This document shows, one piece after another, positions 1-10,555 of a DNA stretch of 64,000 nt. The stretch is from Luteimonas granuli (GTDB lineage Bacteria; Pseudomonadota; Gammaproteobacteria; Xanthomonadales; Xanthomonadaceae). The stretch's first letter is position 1; every line of letters begins with the position of its first letter. The stretch lies in contig NZ_CP042218.1 in the NCBI RefSeq assembly GCF_007795095.1, forward strand, positions 1,736,001 through 1,800,000, given 5' to 3'. A program made the position numbers and the translations under genes. The notes under the pieces were generated by a model, which was given only the letters and a program-made list of their open reading frames with translations, had not been told where the DNA came from and made no database searches.

Positions 1-365
1 GCAGGGGGGATGCCCAGCCGGATTCTCCGCGTCCTGCTGCCAGATCCGGCCGCCGGCCATCCATGGCCGGCTCTGGGCATCCCCCCTGCATCCGCGGCGG
101 GCACGACCTTTCGCGGGGTCTGGAAGATTTTCAAGAGCGACGCCTACGTCGAAAAGGAGAGCGTCATGACCGGGAGCAGCCCGACTCTGCCGCTCCTGAT
201 CTTCCCTCCCGAAGCCGCAGAACGCCGGAGCCCGTCCCGCGTACAGGGGGTGTGCGGACAGCCGGCCATGGATGGCCGGCGGCCGGCAGTGGGAGCAGGA
301 CGCGGAGACTGCCGGGGAAGCACACCCCCTGTGCGTGGGGCGGGCTGCGCGGACCCCAACGAAGC
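1..365 (+). repeat. Composite palindromic repeat, copy 1 (two three-way-junction elements)
   Basis: Two long palindromes joined by a linker of about 150 bp. Element A (1-88) has a 17-bp perfect outer stem, GCAGGGGGGATGCCCAG with its complement. It encloses two inner hairpins, one closed by CCGGAT/ATCCGG and one made of GCCGGCCATCC/ATGGCCGGC. Element B (about 244-337) has a different outer stem (ACAGGGGGTGTGC and complement) but the same inner plan, with arms CCGGCAGT/ACTGCCGG around the loop GGGAGCAGGACGCGGAGA. An inverted second copy lies at 54560-54957. Open reading frames crossing it give low-complexity peptides and are not called as genes. It may continue left of the window. Confidence 0.8.
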
Positions 366-404
366 GGCCGAACCGTTTTTTTGACCACAGCCCTGAAACG
401 CGAA

Positions 405-431
405 ACGCCCGGCACCAGGAGTGCCGGGCGT
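405..431 (-). terminator. Probable terminator of the DcaP-like porin gene
   Basis: An 11-bp perfect stem (ACGCCCGGCAC with GTGCCGGGCGT) around a 5-nt loop lies 57 bases past the stop codon of the minus-strand porin gene. On the minus strand it is followed by TTTCGCG, so the U-tract is weak. The hairpin is strong, and a terminator is the simplest reading. Confidence 0.6.
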
Positions 432-487
432 GCATCGCAACGGGGGAGCGGAGACCCGCGGCGCCTGGCGGCGCTGCGGGGTGGGGC

Positions 488-1909
488 TCAGAACGTGTAC
501 TTCACGTGCGTCTGCACGCGGGTCAGGTCGCCCTCGCGGTCGTCTTCGAGGAAACGCTGGCCGAAGATCACCTCGGCGCCGACGTCCAGCTTCGGGAACG
601 GCGAGTAGATCAGGTTGGCGTGGAACGAATGCGCCATCTCGGTCACGCCGAAGCCGGTGAGCGCCCTGTCGTTGTCGAACTCGGCGCGCGAGTACATCAG
701 GTTGCTGCGCAGCTTCGGGGTGAAGGCGTGGCGCCAGGCGACGAAGGCGCCGTAGCCGTCGAGGGCGTGGATGTCGCCGTTGGCGTCCGCCAGCACGTCG
801 GTACCCAGGCCGAAGGCCAGGTAGCGGCCGATGCCCTGGCCGACGTTGACCGCGTAGCGGATGTCGTCGCTGGTGCCGATGTTGAAGCGGCCGGACACGC
901 TGACCGAGGCGCCGGTGTCGGTCTCGTCCGCCAGCTTGTACTGGCGGAGCAGGCCGGCCACGGCGAAGTGGCCCCAGTCGCCCTTGGTGGTCCAGCGCGC
1001 GGTGACGTCGGGCAGGCTGTTGTCGCCGCTGCGGAACTTGGTGCCGCCGCCGAAGGGCATGACCGTGGTCTCGGGATTCTCGATCGAGAACGACCACGGG
1101 CCCTTGGTGTAGCGCAACTGGGCCTGGCGCACGAAGATCGTGCCGTCCGTCGGGCCGACGAAGTCGACGGCTTCCGGCAGGGCCGCCACGTCCATGAAGT
1201 TCGACCAGGTCTGGCCGGCCAGCCACTCGTTCCAGCTGACGTAGGCGTGGCGCACGGTCACGCCATGGGTGTTGGTGGATTCCTCGTTGCCGAGGTTGGC
1301 GCTGCCACCGCCGAACATGTCGACCTCGATCAGCGCCTTGAACTTGTCGCCGCCGTCGGTGACGTGGTCGGCGCTCAGCCAGAAGCGCGAGAACGCGGCG
1401 TGGGTGTCGAAGTAGGGATCGCCACCGTCGGCGCCCGGGCCGCCCACCGGGATCGTCGCCGGCAGGTAGAACATGCGGCCGGCGCCGCCGTCGGCGATCC
1501 GCCCGTCGCTGGTGTCGGTCACAAGGGTGTCGAACTTGATCATGCCGCCGTACGAGAACGTGGTGCCGGCGTTGGCCGAGGGCATGATCGGCGAGGTCTG
1601 GATGCGCGGCTTGCCGTCGGCCGGGGCGGCAGGTGCCGCGGTCTGTGCGGTGCGCACCTCGGCCACGTCGGCGCGGGTGTCGGCGACGGTGGCGCTGGTC
1701 TGCTCCTGCTGCGCCAGCAGCTGCTCGACCATGCGCTCGAGCTGGGCCACGCGGGCCTCGAGCTCGCGCTCCTTGGCGGTCTGCGCCAGCGCCACTCCCG
1801 GCGCCAGCAGGGCGAGCGCCACTGCGGCGGCCAGCAGGCGACGCGGGGCTTTCACGACAGGCGCGTGCCTGTCCGGACGAGTCCCATGGGGGACGGGCAG
1901 TGCGGTCAT
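488..1909 (-). CDS. DcaP-like outer-membrane porin
   Basis: 473-residue exported protein. Residues about 20-43 form a signal peptide ([18 protein letters not shown]), followed by a short predicted coiled coil ([20 protein letters not shown]) and then a long beta-rich part ending in a terminal Phe (THVKYTF), as in outer-membrane barrels. The segments [10 protein letters not shown] and [20 protein letters not shown] match the pattern of the DcaP family of trimeric carboxylate porins. The start at 1909 is chosen because CGGAGGGA lies just upstream; the frame is open for 60 more codons but that part looks non-coding. It is divergent from acs, so uptake of small organic acids is a reasonable inference. 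The exact substrate cannot be read from the sequence. Confidence 0.75.
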   Translation of the reverse strand: MTALPVPHGTRPDRHAPVVKAPRRLLAAAVALALLAPGVALAQTAKERELEARVAQLERMVEQLLAQQEQTSATVADTRADVAEVRTAQTAAPAAPADGKPRIQTSPIMPSANAGTTFSYGGMIKFDTLVTDTSDGRIADGGAGRMFYLPATIPVGGPGADGGDPYFDTHAAFSRFWLSADHVTDGGDKFKALIEVDMFGGGSANLGNEESTNTHGVTVRHAYVSWNEWLAGQTWSNFMDVAALPEAVDFVGPTDGTIFVRQAQLRYTKGPWSFSIENPETTVMPFGGGTKFRSGDNSLPDVTARWTTKGDWGHFAVAGLLRQYKLADETDTGASVSVSGRFNIGTSDDIRYAVNVGQGIGRYLAFGLGTDVLADANGDIHALDGYGAFVAWRHAFTPKLRSNLMYSRAEFDNDRALTGFGVTEMAHSFHANLIYSPFPKLDVGAEVIFGQRFLEDDREGDLTRVQTHVKYTF

Positions 1910-2109
1910 GTTCCCTCCGAGTGCGCAGCACGGACATCGCCCCGGCCGGACGGATGCCGGGCCGGAGCCTTCGCGCGATGCTCGAGCGCATCGCGCGACC
2001 ATCCTATTCGCCTTTGGTCGAATCGGGGCTTCGCCTATACCAAGGTCTAAACCCGGTCCCGCTGCAATGCGGCAAACTGGGGGCGACACGTTCCAGGAGG
2101 CGAGCCGCC
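1910..2109. promoter_or_regulatory. Divergent promoter region between porin and acs
   Basis: 200 bp shared by two divergent genes. Both starts have good ribosome-binding sites: CGGAGGGA for the porin, CAGGAGG at 2095-2101 for acs. Two similar short motifs, TTGGTCGAA (2015-2023) and CAAGGTCTAA (2041-2050), sit upstream of acs. They are candidate operator half-sites for the LuxR-type regulator encoded downstream. That role is inference; no known CrbR site was matched. Confidence 0.4.
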
Positions 2110-4053
<1,944 letters not shown>

Positions 4054-4059
4054 GCGCCA

Positions 4060-4728
4060 GTGGCCACCCTGCTGATCGCCGACGACCACCCCCTGTTCCG
4101 CGAAGCGTTGCGGGGGGCGGTCGCGCGCGTGCTGCCGGAGGCCACGCTGAAGGAGGCCGACAGCGTCGAGAAGCTGTACGCGCTCGTCGAATCCGAGCCC
4201 GACGCCGACCTGCTGCTGCTCGATCTGAACATGCCCGGCGCCCAGGGCTTCAGCGCCCTGGTGCATCTGCGCGCGCAGCACCCGGAGCTGCCGGTGGTGG
4301 TGGTCTCGGCGCGCGAGGAGCCGGCGGTGATGCGCCGCGCGCTGGACCACGGCGCCATGGGCTTCATTCCCAAGTCGGCGGACTCGGCCACCCTCGGCCA
4401 GGCGCTGGCGCGGGTGCTGGAAGGCGACCGCTGGGCACCGCCGGCCGCGCTCGCCGCACCGGCCGCGGGAGCCGAGGAACACGATGCCGCCCAGCGCGTG
4501 GCCGACCTGACGCCGCAGCAGTTCCGCGTCCTGCAGATGCTCGGCGCGGGGCTGCTCAACAAGCAGATCGCCTACGACCTGGGCGTCTCCGAGGCCACCA
4601 TCAAGGCCCACATGACCGCGATCCTGCGCAAGCTCGGGGCGAACAACCGGACGCAGGCAGTACTGATCGCCGGCAGGCTGGCGCTCGAGCCCGGCGCCAT
4701 CACCCTCCAGCCCGACGAAGGCGACTGA
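4060..4728 (+). CDS. crbR: LuxR/NarL-family response regulator, CrbR-like
   Basis: 222 residues starting at GTG, 6 bases after acs. It has an N-terminal receiver domain (residues about 3-120) with acidic residues ADDHP and the phospho-acceptor Asp55 in LLLLDLNMPG. A C-terminal LuxR helix-turn-helix follows (about 150-215; LTPQQFRVLQMLGAGLLNKQIAYDL, VSEATIKAHM). Such regulators partner with transporter-linked hybrid kinases and activate acs in several gammaproteobacteria (CrbS/CrbR; AgmR/ErbR relatives in Pseudomonas). The location directly behind acs and near the kinase at 5277-8768 supports that role here. The name is given by family and context, not by experiment. Confidence 0.8.
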   Translation: MATLLIADDHPLFREALRGAVARVLPEATLKEADSVEKLYALVESEPDADLLLLDLNMPGAQGFSALVHLRAQHPELPVVVVSAREEPAVMRRALDHGAMGFIPKSADSATLGQALARVLEGDRWAPPAALAAPAAGAEEHDAAQRVADLTPQQFRVLQMLGAGLLNKQIAYDLGVSEATIKAHMTAILRKLGANNRTQAVLIAGRLALEPGAITLQPDEGD

Positions 4729-4809
4729 TCGACGCATGAGCCGCCTTGACGCCGCCCGATCTGGTGAATGGATGTGGACAGACCGCCTGCATGATTGAGC
4801 ATGCGCCGC

Positions 4810-5196
4810 TCAAGTGCCGGCAATGATGTCGATTAGCATTACGCCCTCGCCCGCCCGCTGAACCTTCAGCAGGAGGTGCTCGCCCGGCTTGACGTCTGCC
4901 AGCACCTTCTTCATGGCTAGCCCACTGGCTCCCTTGATCGGGAGCCCGTTCACCTCGACGATCAGATCACCTGCCTTCAGTCCAGCCTTTTCGGAAGCAC
5001 TTCCAGCATGCACTGATGCCACCTTGACTTCAGCAAGCGTGGCGCTGAAAAAGCCGTCCGTCGCAATTGCAACACTGAAGCCCAGGCGAGGTTTGGCAAG
5101 CGCAACGCCCGGTCCAAGGATGCCGACCAGGAGAAGGGCGTAAAGGATCGCGGAAAGGGGTTTCACGTGCCACCTTGCGAGGGAAAGGGCGTGCAT
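4810..5196 (-). CDS. Small exported PDZ-domain protein
   Basis: 128 residues. A hydrophobic export signal lies near residues 12-34 (LSAILYALLLVGILGPGVALA). The rest is one PDZ domain (about 37-128), with the carboxylate-loop-like LGFSVAI and the helix region SEKAGLKAGDLIVEVNGLPI. No protease or other catalytic domain is present, so it may act as an adaptor or peptide-binding periplasmic protein. The ATG at 5196 has GGAGG just upstream. A GTG at 5166 with AAGGTGG is an alternative that would shorten the signal sequence by 10 residues. It sits between crbR and crbS on the kinase strand. No specific function can be given. Confidence 0.8.
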   Translation of the reverse strand: MHALSLARWHVKPLSAILYALLLVGILGPGVALAKPRLGFSVAIATDGFFSATLAEVKVASVHAGSASEKAGLKAGDLIVEVNGLPIKGASGLAMKKVLADVKPGEHLLLKVQRAGEGVMLIDIIAGT

Positions 5197-5276
5197 TAAC
5201 CTCCACCCGAATTGTTGCCTCGCGTGCCATAAGTACCAAATCTCCCTGTCGCCAGTGAGCTTAGCCCCGCCTTCTC

Positions 5277-8200
5277 TCAGGGCCCATGCCCGGCCACGTG
5301 CGCACTCCGTTGCGCCGCCAGGAACGCCCGCAGCGACGCCGGCTTGATCGGCTTGGTCAGCACCCGGTAGCCCCGCGCCCGCGCTTCGCGCTTGACCTGG
5401 TCGCTGCCGTCGGCGGTGACCAGGGCGCCCGGCACCCGCGGCCCCTGCTCGCGCAGGGCGTCCAGCGTGTCCAGCCCGTCCAGGCGGTCGTGCAGGTGGT
5501 AGTCCACCAGCAGCACGTCGGGCGACTGCAGCATCTTCTCCAGCGCCTCGTCGACCGTGGTGGCGCGCAGCACCTCGATCTTCCAGCGGCCCAGCAGCAG
5601 CACCATGCCGGCGAGGATGTCGACGTCGTTGTCCACGCACAGCACGCGCATGCCTTCCAGCGAGTCGGGCAGCCGCGCCTCGCGATCGGGTCCCGGTCGC
5701 GGATCGGCGTGGGCGGCGCGCGGTGCGCGGATCGAGAACATGCTGCCGTGGCCCACGCGCGAGCGCACGTCGAGCGGATGGCGGAGCACGCCCGAGATGC
5801 GCTGGCAGATCGACAGTCCCAGGCCCAGGCCCTGCGCGTCTCCGCTGCCGGGCTGTTCGATGCGGTAGAACTCTTCGAAGATCTGCTGCAGGTGGTAGTC
5901 CGGGATGCCCGGACCGGTGTCCCAGACCTGCAGCTCCACGTCCGCGCCCCGGGGCCGCGCCGCCAGGACCACGCGACCCTCGCGCGTGTAGCGCAGGGCG
6001 TTGGCGAGGAAGTTCTGCAGCACGCGGCGCAGCAGGCGGCGGTCGCTGCGCACCGGCAGGCGGCGCGCATGCACCCGCAGGTCGATGCCGCGTGCGGCAG
6101 CCAGCGGCGTGTACTGCGCGGCGAGGTCGGCCAGCAGTTCGGCGGCGTCGAAGTCCGACAGCTGGGGCGCCAGCGCGCCGGTGTCCAGGCGCGACACGTC
6201 GAGCAGGCCTTCGAGCAGTTCCTCGGCGGCACGCAGCGAGGTGTCGACGCGTTCGGCGAGGTGGTGCTGCTCGGCCGCGGTGTCGCTCTCGCGCAGCGCG
6301 GAGGCGAACAGGCGCGCGGCGTTGAGTGGCTGCAGCACGTCGTGGCTGACCGCGGCCAGGAAGCGGGTGCGCGAGGCCTGGGCCGCCTCGGCTTCGCGGG
6401 TGCGGGTGGCGACACGCTGCTCGAGGGTCTCGTTGACCTCGCGCAGCTCGCGCTCGACGCGCTTGTACTCGGTGACGTCGCTGTAGCTGGTGACGTAGCC
6501 GCCGCCCGGCAGCGGCTGGCCCCGCATTTCGACCACCTGCCCGGTGGAGCGCACGCGCTCGAAGACATAGGGCGAGCCGGCGCGCATGTACTCGATGCGC
6601 TTGGCCACCTCGGCCTCGATGTCCGGATTGCCGCCGCCGAGCTCGCCGCGCTCGGCGTTGTAGCGGATCAGGTCCGCGACCGGGCGGCCGACGTAGAGCA
6701 TGCCCTCGGGGTAGTCGTAGAGGTCCTTGTAGCGCAGGTTCCAGGACACCAGGCGCATGTCGCGGTCGACCACGCTCACGCCCTGGTCCAGGTTGTCGAG
6801 CGTGGCCGAGAGGATGGCGCGGTCGAAGCGCAGATCCTCGCCGGCTTCGTCGAGCACCGCGACCACTTCGGCCACGTCCATGCCCGAACCCTTGAGTGCG
6901 CTGGTCATGACCAGGCGCGCGGACGAGGCGCCGATGGCCGCGGCCAGCAGGCGCTCGGTGAACTGCGCCCAGGCGCGGTCGGTGGGCGCGGAGGGGTCGA
7001 GCTGGCGGCCGCTGGCGCTGGCGTGGTCGGCGAAGGCGCGGCGCGCGGTGGACTCGCCGGTGATGCGCCCGGCCAGGGTCATCAGGTCGCCGACCAGGAC
7101 GCTGCTGTGCGGGACGCCGCTGCCCATCGGAAGCTGCGCGGAGGAGTACGGGTCGAGGAAGGGGGCGGTGCGGAGCCGCTCCTCGAAGCTCGGTCGCCAG
7201 CGCGCGGACACCAGGAACAGCGCGCCGATGTTGACCAGCAGCGACCAGAACGTGCCGTGCGTCAGCGGGTCCCAGCCGGCCAGCCCGAACAGCTGCCGGG
7301 GACGCAGCCATTCGATCCCGAAGGGCCCGGCCAGCAGCCATCCGCCGTCGAACCAGCCGGCCTCGGTCAGCGTCGGCAGCAGCAGGGTGTAGATCCACAT
7401 CGCGAAGCCGAGCAGCAGGCCCGCCTCGACGCCCTGCCGGCTGGCGCCGCGCCAGTAGAGCCCGCCGATCAGCGCCGGCGCGAACTGCGCCACCGCCGCG
7501 AACGACATCAGCCCGTAGGAGGCCAGCGTGGTATCGGTGCCGCTGACGCGGTAGTAGCCATAGGCCATCGCCGCGAAGCAGACGATGGCGATGCGGCGGA
7601 TCCACAGCACGGTCGAGGCGACGTTGCCGCCGCGGCGCTGCGCCCAGCCGCGCGCCAGCAGGGGCGGCATCACCAGATCGTTCGAGACCATGGTCGCCAG
7701 CGCCACGCTGGACACGATCACCATGCCGGTGGCCGCGGAAAAGCCGCCCACGTAGGCGAACAGCGCCAGCAGGTCCCGGCCCTCGGCCAGCGGCAGCGCC
7801 AGCACCAGGGTGTCCGGCGAGGCGCCGCCGGCCATCGCCAGCCCGGCGGCGGCGATCGGCAGCACCGCCAGCGACACCAGGGCCAGGTAGCCGCCGAACA
7901 TCCAGCGCGCGCGGCGGATGTCGCCGACGTCCATGCATTCCACCACGGCCACGTGGAACTGCCGCGGCAGGCAGATGATCGCGGTGAACGCCAGCAGGGT
8001 CTGCCCGATGAAGCCCACCGGCGGCGCCTGCGACAGCAGGGTGGCGGTGGCCTCGGCCAGCGGCAGCCCGCGACCGGAGAACCACAGCACCGCGAACGCG
8101 CCGACGAACACCAGCGCCACCAGCTTGACCATCGATTCCAGCGCGATCGCCAGCATCATGCCGGGGCGGTGCTCGGTGGCGTCGACCTGGCGGGTGCCGT

Positions 8201-8768
8201 AGAGGATCGCGAACAGCGCCATCAGCACCGCCACGTACAGCGCCGGATCGCCGATGCTGGCGAGCAGTGCATCGCCGCCTCCGAGCACGTTCAGGCTCAG
8301 GGTCACCGCCTTGTACTGGAGCGCGAGGTAGGGGACGGCGGCGATGAGCGCGATCAGGGTGACCAGGGCCGCGAGGCGCTGGGCGCGGCCGTAGCGGGCG
8401 GCGATGAAGTCGGCGATCGAGACCGTGTTCTGCGACTGGGCGATGAGCGCGAGCCGCTCGAGGATGCGCCAGCCGAACAGCAGCATCAGCAGCGGGCCGA
8501 GATAGATCGCGAAATAGCCGATCCCGTTGCGGGTGGCCGAACCCACCGCGCCGTAGAAGGTCCATGACGAGCAGTACACCGCCAGCGACAGGCTGTAGAC
8601 CAGCGGCCGCAGCCAGTTGGCGCCGGCGCGCATGTGCACCGGATGGCGGTCGCCCCACCAGGCCACCGCGAACAGCAGCGCGGCATAGCCCAGCGACACC
8701 AGCAACAGGATCCAGCCCGGCAGCATCCACACCCCCGAAAAGCCCTGCAGCGGCAGCTGCAGCTGCAA
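5277..8768 (-). CDS. crbS: Transporter-linked hybrid histidine kinase, CrbS-like
   Basis: 1163-residue membrane sensor. Residues about 1-550 form a multi-helix domain resembling sodium:solute symporters (SLC5), containing YCSSWTFYGAVGSAT. A PAS domain follows (about 665-765). The kinase core has the H-box SHDVLQPLNA (His809), N-box ANALRYTREG, and G-boxes DTGPGIPD and GLGLGLSICQRI. It ends in a receiver domain with Asp1089 in LLVDYHLHD. This architecture is that of CrbS, which senses acetate or a related signal and drives acs through CrbR. The start at 8768 leaves 14 residues before a second Met. Its promoter must lie in the short stretch next to, or overlapping, the rpmG terminator. Confidence 0.88.
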   Translation of the reverse strand: MQLQLPLQGFSGVWMLPGWILLLVSLGYAALLFAVAWWGDRHPVHMRAGANWLRPLVYSLSLAVYCSSWTFYGAVGSATRNGIGYFAIYLGPLLMLLFGWRILERLALIAQSQNTVSIADFIAARYGRAQRLAALVTLIALIAAVPYLALQYKAVTLSLNVLGGGDALLASIGDPALYVAVLMALFAILYGTRQVDATEHRPGMMLAIALESMVKLVALVFVGAFAVLWFSGRGLPLAEATATLLSQAPPVGFIGQTLLAFTAIICLPRQFHVAVVECMDVGDIRRARWMFGGYLALVSLAVLPIAAAGLAMAGGASPDTLVLALPLAEGRDLLALFAYVGGFSAATGMVIVSSVALATMVSNDLVMPPLLARGWAQRRGGNVASTVLWIRRIAIVCFAAMAYGYYRVSGTDTTLASYGLMSFAAVAQFAPALIGGLYWRGASRQGVEAGLLLGFAMWIYTLLLPTLTEAGWFDGGWLLAGPFGIEWLRPRQLFGLAGWDPLTHGTFWSLLVNIGALFLVSARWRPSFEERLRTAPFLDPYSSAQLPMGSGVPHSSVLVGDLMTLAGRITGESTARRAFADHASASGRQLDPSAPTDRAWAQFTERLLAAAIGASSARLVMTSALKGSGMDVAEVVAVLDEAGEDLRFDRAILSATLDNLDQGVSVVDRDMRLVSWNLRYKDLYDYPEGMLYVGRPVADLIRYNAERGELGGGNPDIEAEVAKRIEYMRAGSPYVFERVRSTGQVVEMRGQPLPGGGYVTSYSDVTEYKRVERELREVNETLEQRVATRTREAEAAQASRTRFLAAVSHDVLQPLNAARLFASALRESDTAAEQHHLAERVDTSLRAAEELLEGLLDVSRLDTGALAPQLSDFDAAELLADLAAQYTPLAAARGIDLRVHARRLPVRSDRRLLRRVLQNFLANALRYTREGRVVLAARPRGADVELQVWDTGPGIPDYHLQQIFEEFYRIEQPGSGDAQGLGLGLSICQRISGVLRHPLDVRSRVGHGSMFSIRAPRAAHADPRPGPDREARLPDSLEGMRVLCVDNDVDILAGMVLLLGRWKIEVLRATTVDEALEKMLQSPDVLLVDYHLHDRLDGLDTLDALREQGPRVPGALVTADGSDQVKREARARGYRVLTKPIKPASLRAFLAAQRSAHVAGHGP

Positions 8769-8806
8769 CCACGGTACCGCGAAACCCGGCGGATCGCGCC
8801 CACGAA

Positions 8807-8830
8807 AAAGCCCGCCTGGCGGCGGGCTTT
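8807..8830 (-). terminator. Intrinsic terminator of rpmB-rpmG
   Basis: Perfect 10-bp stem (AAAGCCCGCC/GGCGGGCTTT) with a 4-nt loop. On the minus strand it is followed by five Ts in GCTTTTTCG. It lies 26 bases past the rpmG stop and 39 bases before the crbS start. Confidence 0.85.
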
Positions 8831-8855
8831 CCGGGATCGCGCAGGGCCTGGGGCC

Positions 8856-9020
8856 TTACTTGATCTTGCCTTCCTTGTAGATCACGTGCTTCCGGACCAC
8901 GGGATCGTACTTCTTGATCTCCATCTTGCCGGGCGTGTTCTTCTTGTTCTTGTCGGTGGTGTAGAAGTGGCCGGTGTTGGCCGAGGAGATCAGTCGGATC
9001 TTGTCGCGCTTGCTGGGCAT
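8856..9020 (-). CDS. rpmG: 50S ribosomal protein L33
   Basis: 54 residues beginning [10 protein letters not shown] and containing [10 protein letters not shown], the normal size and ends of bacterial L33. The zinc CXXC pairs are absent, so it is the zinc-independent form. It has its own ribosome-binding site (GAGGAG) in front of ATG 9020. It lies immediately downstream of rpmB, the usual rpmB-rpmG operon. As the sequence stands, the rpmB frame reads straight into rpmG without a stop (see rpmB). Confidence 0.97.
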   Translation of the reverse strand: MPSKRDKIRLISSANTGHFYTTDKNKKNTPGKMEIKKYDPVVRKHVIYKEGKIK

Positions 9021-9030
9021 GGTGTTCTCC

Positions 9031-9266
9031 TCAGACCTTTTCGCGCGCGCGCGCAGCTCGGCGAGCACGACGTCGATGCCGTTCTTGTCGATGGTGCGCA
9101 TGGCAGCCGTGGAAACGCGCAGCTTCACCCAGCGGTTCTCGCTGGCGACCCAGAACCGGCGCTCGTGCAGGTTGGGAAGGAAACGGCGGCGGGTCTTGTT
9201 GTTGGCGTGGGAGACGTTGTTACCCGTCTGCACGCCCTTGCCGGTGACCTGGCAAACTCGGGACAT
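9031..9266 (-). CDS. rpmB: 50S ribosomal protein L28 (apparent one-base deletion near the 3' end)
   Basis: The L28 sequence begins [20 protein letters not shown] and is normal up to [10 protein letters not shown]28 is then expected to end RARGEKV-stop. Here the CG-rich run at about 9040-9053 is one base short, so the frame becomes [11 protein letters not shown] and continues into L33 with no stop. Restoring one G in the run gives 78 residues ending at TGA 9031-9033, exactly the family length. Either this is a sequencing error or the strain makes an L28-L33 fusion while L33 can still start on its own. The start ATG 9266 is supported by homology. Confidence 0.9.
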
Positions 9267-9500
9267 AACGCACCTCGATGGTGTCTGGATGTACCCCATG
9301 GCCTGGGGGACGGCGGCCCCGGCGGATCCGGCGGGGAGGCCCCGTGGAATGCGCCATGCGATGCGGGTCGTTGTCCGCTGCCGAGGCGGGCGCCGGATCG
9401 CATTCCGGGCCGCCGGGGCCATCCACGAGGGTCGGCCGGGCGCAGCGAGCCCGGCATTATGCGGGGCCGCCTGCCCCCAGCGCAAGTTCCGCCCTCCCTT

Positions 9501-9571
9501 TGCAGGAGCAGCTACAGCTGCGACCCCGGGATTCCCGCCAGGCCAGGTCGCAGCTGTAGCTGCTCCTGCAG
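9501..9571. repeat. REP-like inverted repeat (GAGCAGCTACAGCTGCGACC type)
   Basis: A 25-bp imperfect inverted repeat (TGCAGGAGCAGCTACAGC, then CGACC, and its complement) separated by about 20 bp. It resembles the GTAG-type REP/SMAG palindromes of Stenotrophomonas and relatives. The 356-bp gap between parB and rpmB holds this repeat and presumably the rpmB promoter; nothing else was seen in it. Confidence 0.75.
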
Positions 9572-9622
9572 GGCAGAGGCGGGTGTGCCGGGGAAGATGG
9601 GGACCGTGGAAGGCGCCCGGGC

Positions 9623-10555
9623 TCAGCGCTGCGCGCGCAGCCGCTCCAGCACGCCGTCGAGCGTATCCAGGTCGCTGTAGTGGATCACCAGCCGGCCCTT
9701 GTTCCCGCGCCCGTGGGCGATGCTGACCCTGGCCGCCAGCACTTCGGACAGCTCATTCTCCAGCGCCACGATGTCGGCATGCGGGCGCGCCCTCTCGGCC
9801 CCGGCCTTCTTCCTGGCCGTGCCCGGAAGCCGTCCGGCCGCGAACTGCTGGGCGCGGTGCTCGACCTCGCGCACCGACCAGCCGTGTTCGGCGGCCTCGG
9901 CCGCCAGCCGGGTGGCCAGCTCCGGAGACAGGGTGAGCAGGGCCCGGGCGTGGCCCATCTCCAGCCGGCGGGCCTCGACCAGGGCGCGGATCGCCGGCGG
10001 CAGCTCCAGCAGTCGCAGCAGGTTGGACACCGCCGCGCGCGAGCGGCCCACGGCCTCGGCGGCCGCGGCGTGGGTCAGGTCGAACTCGTCGATCAGGCGC
10101 TGCAGGGCCTGCGCCTCCTCCAGCGGGTTCAGGTCCTCGCGCTGGATGTTCTCGATCAGGGCCATGGCCACGACCGTCCGGTCGTCGACCTCGCGCACCA
10201 CCACCGGCACCTCGGCCAGGCCCGCCTCGCGCGAGGCGCGCCAGCGGCGCTCGCCGGCGATGATCTCGAAGGTGCGATCGGGCAGCTGGCGGACCACGAT
10301 CGGCTGGATCACGCCCTGGGCGCGGATCGACTCCGACAGCTCGGTCAGCTTGGCCGGGTCCATCTGCCGCCGCGGCTGGTACTTGCCGGGCGCCAGCGCG
10401 TCCACCGGAAGGGTGCGCAGGGCGTCGCCGGGGCGCGCCTCCAGCGCCGGCGCCTCTTCGGCGGCCTTCGGACCGAGCAGTGCCTCGAGCCCGCGGCCCA
10501 GGCCGCGCTTCTTCGCCGCGGCGGCCTTGGCAGGCACCTTCCTGGCTGCGGTCAT
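9623..10555 (-). CDS. parB: Chromosome-partitioning protein ParB
   Basis: 310 residues. It binds centromere-like parS sites and works with ParA in chromosome segregation. It shows the lysine-rich N-terminus with [11 protein letters not shown], the CTPase/N-terminal motif GERRWRAS, the helix-turn-helix segment ([21 protein letters not shown]), and a C-terminal dimer domain ending in [15 protein letters not shown]. Its ATG overlaps the parA stop (ATGA), indicating translational coupling. Confidence 0.97.
   Translation of the reverse strand: MTAARKVPAKAAAAKKRGLGRGLEALLGPKAAEEAPALEARPGDALRTLPVDALAPGKYQPRRQMDPAKLTELSESIRAQGVIQPIVVRQLPDRTFEIIAGERRWRASREAGLAEVPVVVREVDDRTVVAMALIENIQREDLNPLEEAQALQRLIDEFDLTHAAAAEAVGRSRAAVSNLLRLLELPPAIRALVEARRLEMGHARALLTLSPELATRLAAEAAEHGWSVREVEHRAQQFAAGRLPGTARKKAGAERARPHADIVALENELSEVLAARVSIAHGRGNKGRLVIHYSDLDTLDGVLERLRAQR

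Noticed and set aside
10..384. Open frame through repeat copy 1 with a counterpart in copy 2
   Set aside because: Parts of the peptide recur (LLIFPPEAAERRSPSR), but the frame is not kept through copy 2 from the corresponding ATG; conservation is explained by the DNA palindromes.
144..1991. 615-codon open frame on the minus strand overlapping the porin gene
   Set aside because: Arginine- and alanine-rich translation with no domain; it is the out-of-frame shadow of the porin gene and repeat copy 1, a usual effect of high GC.
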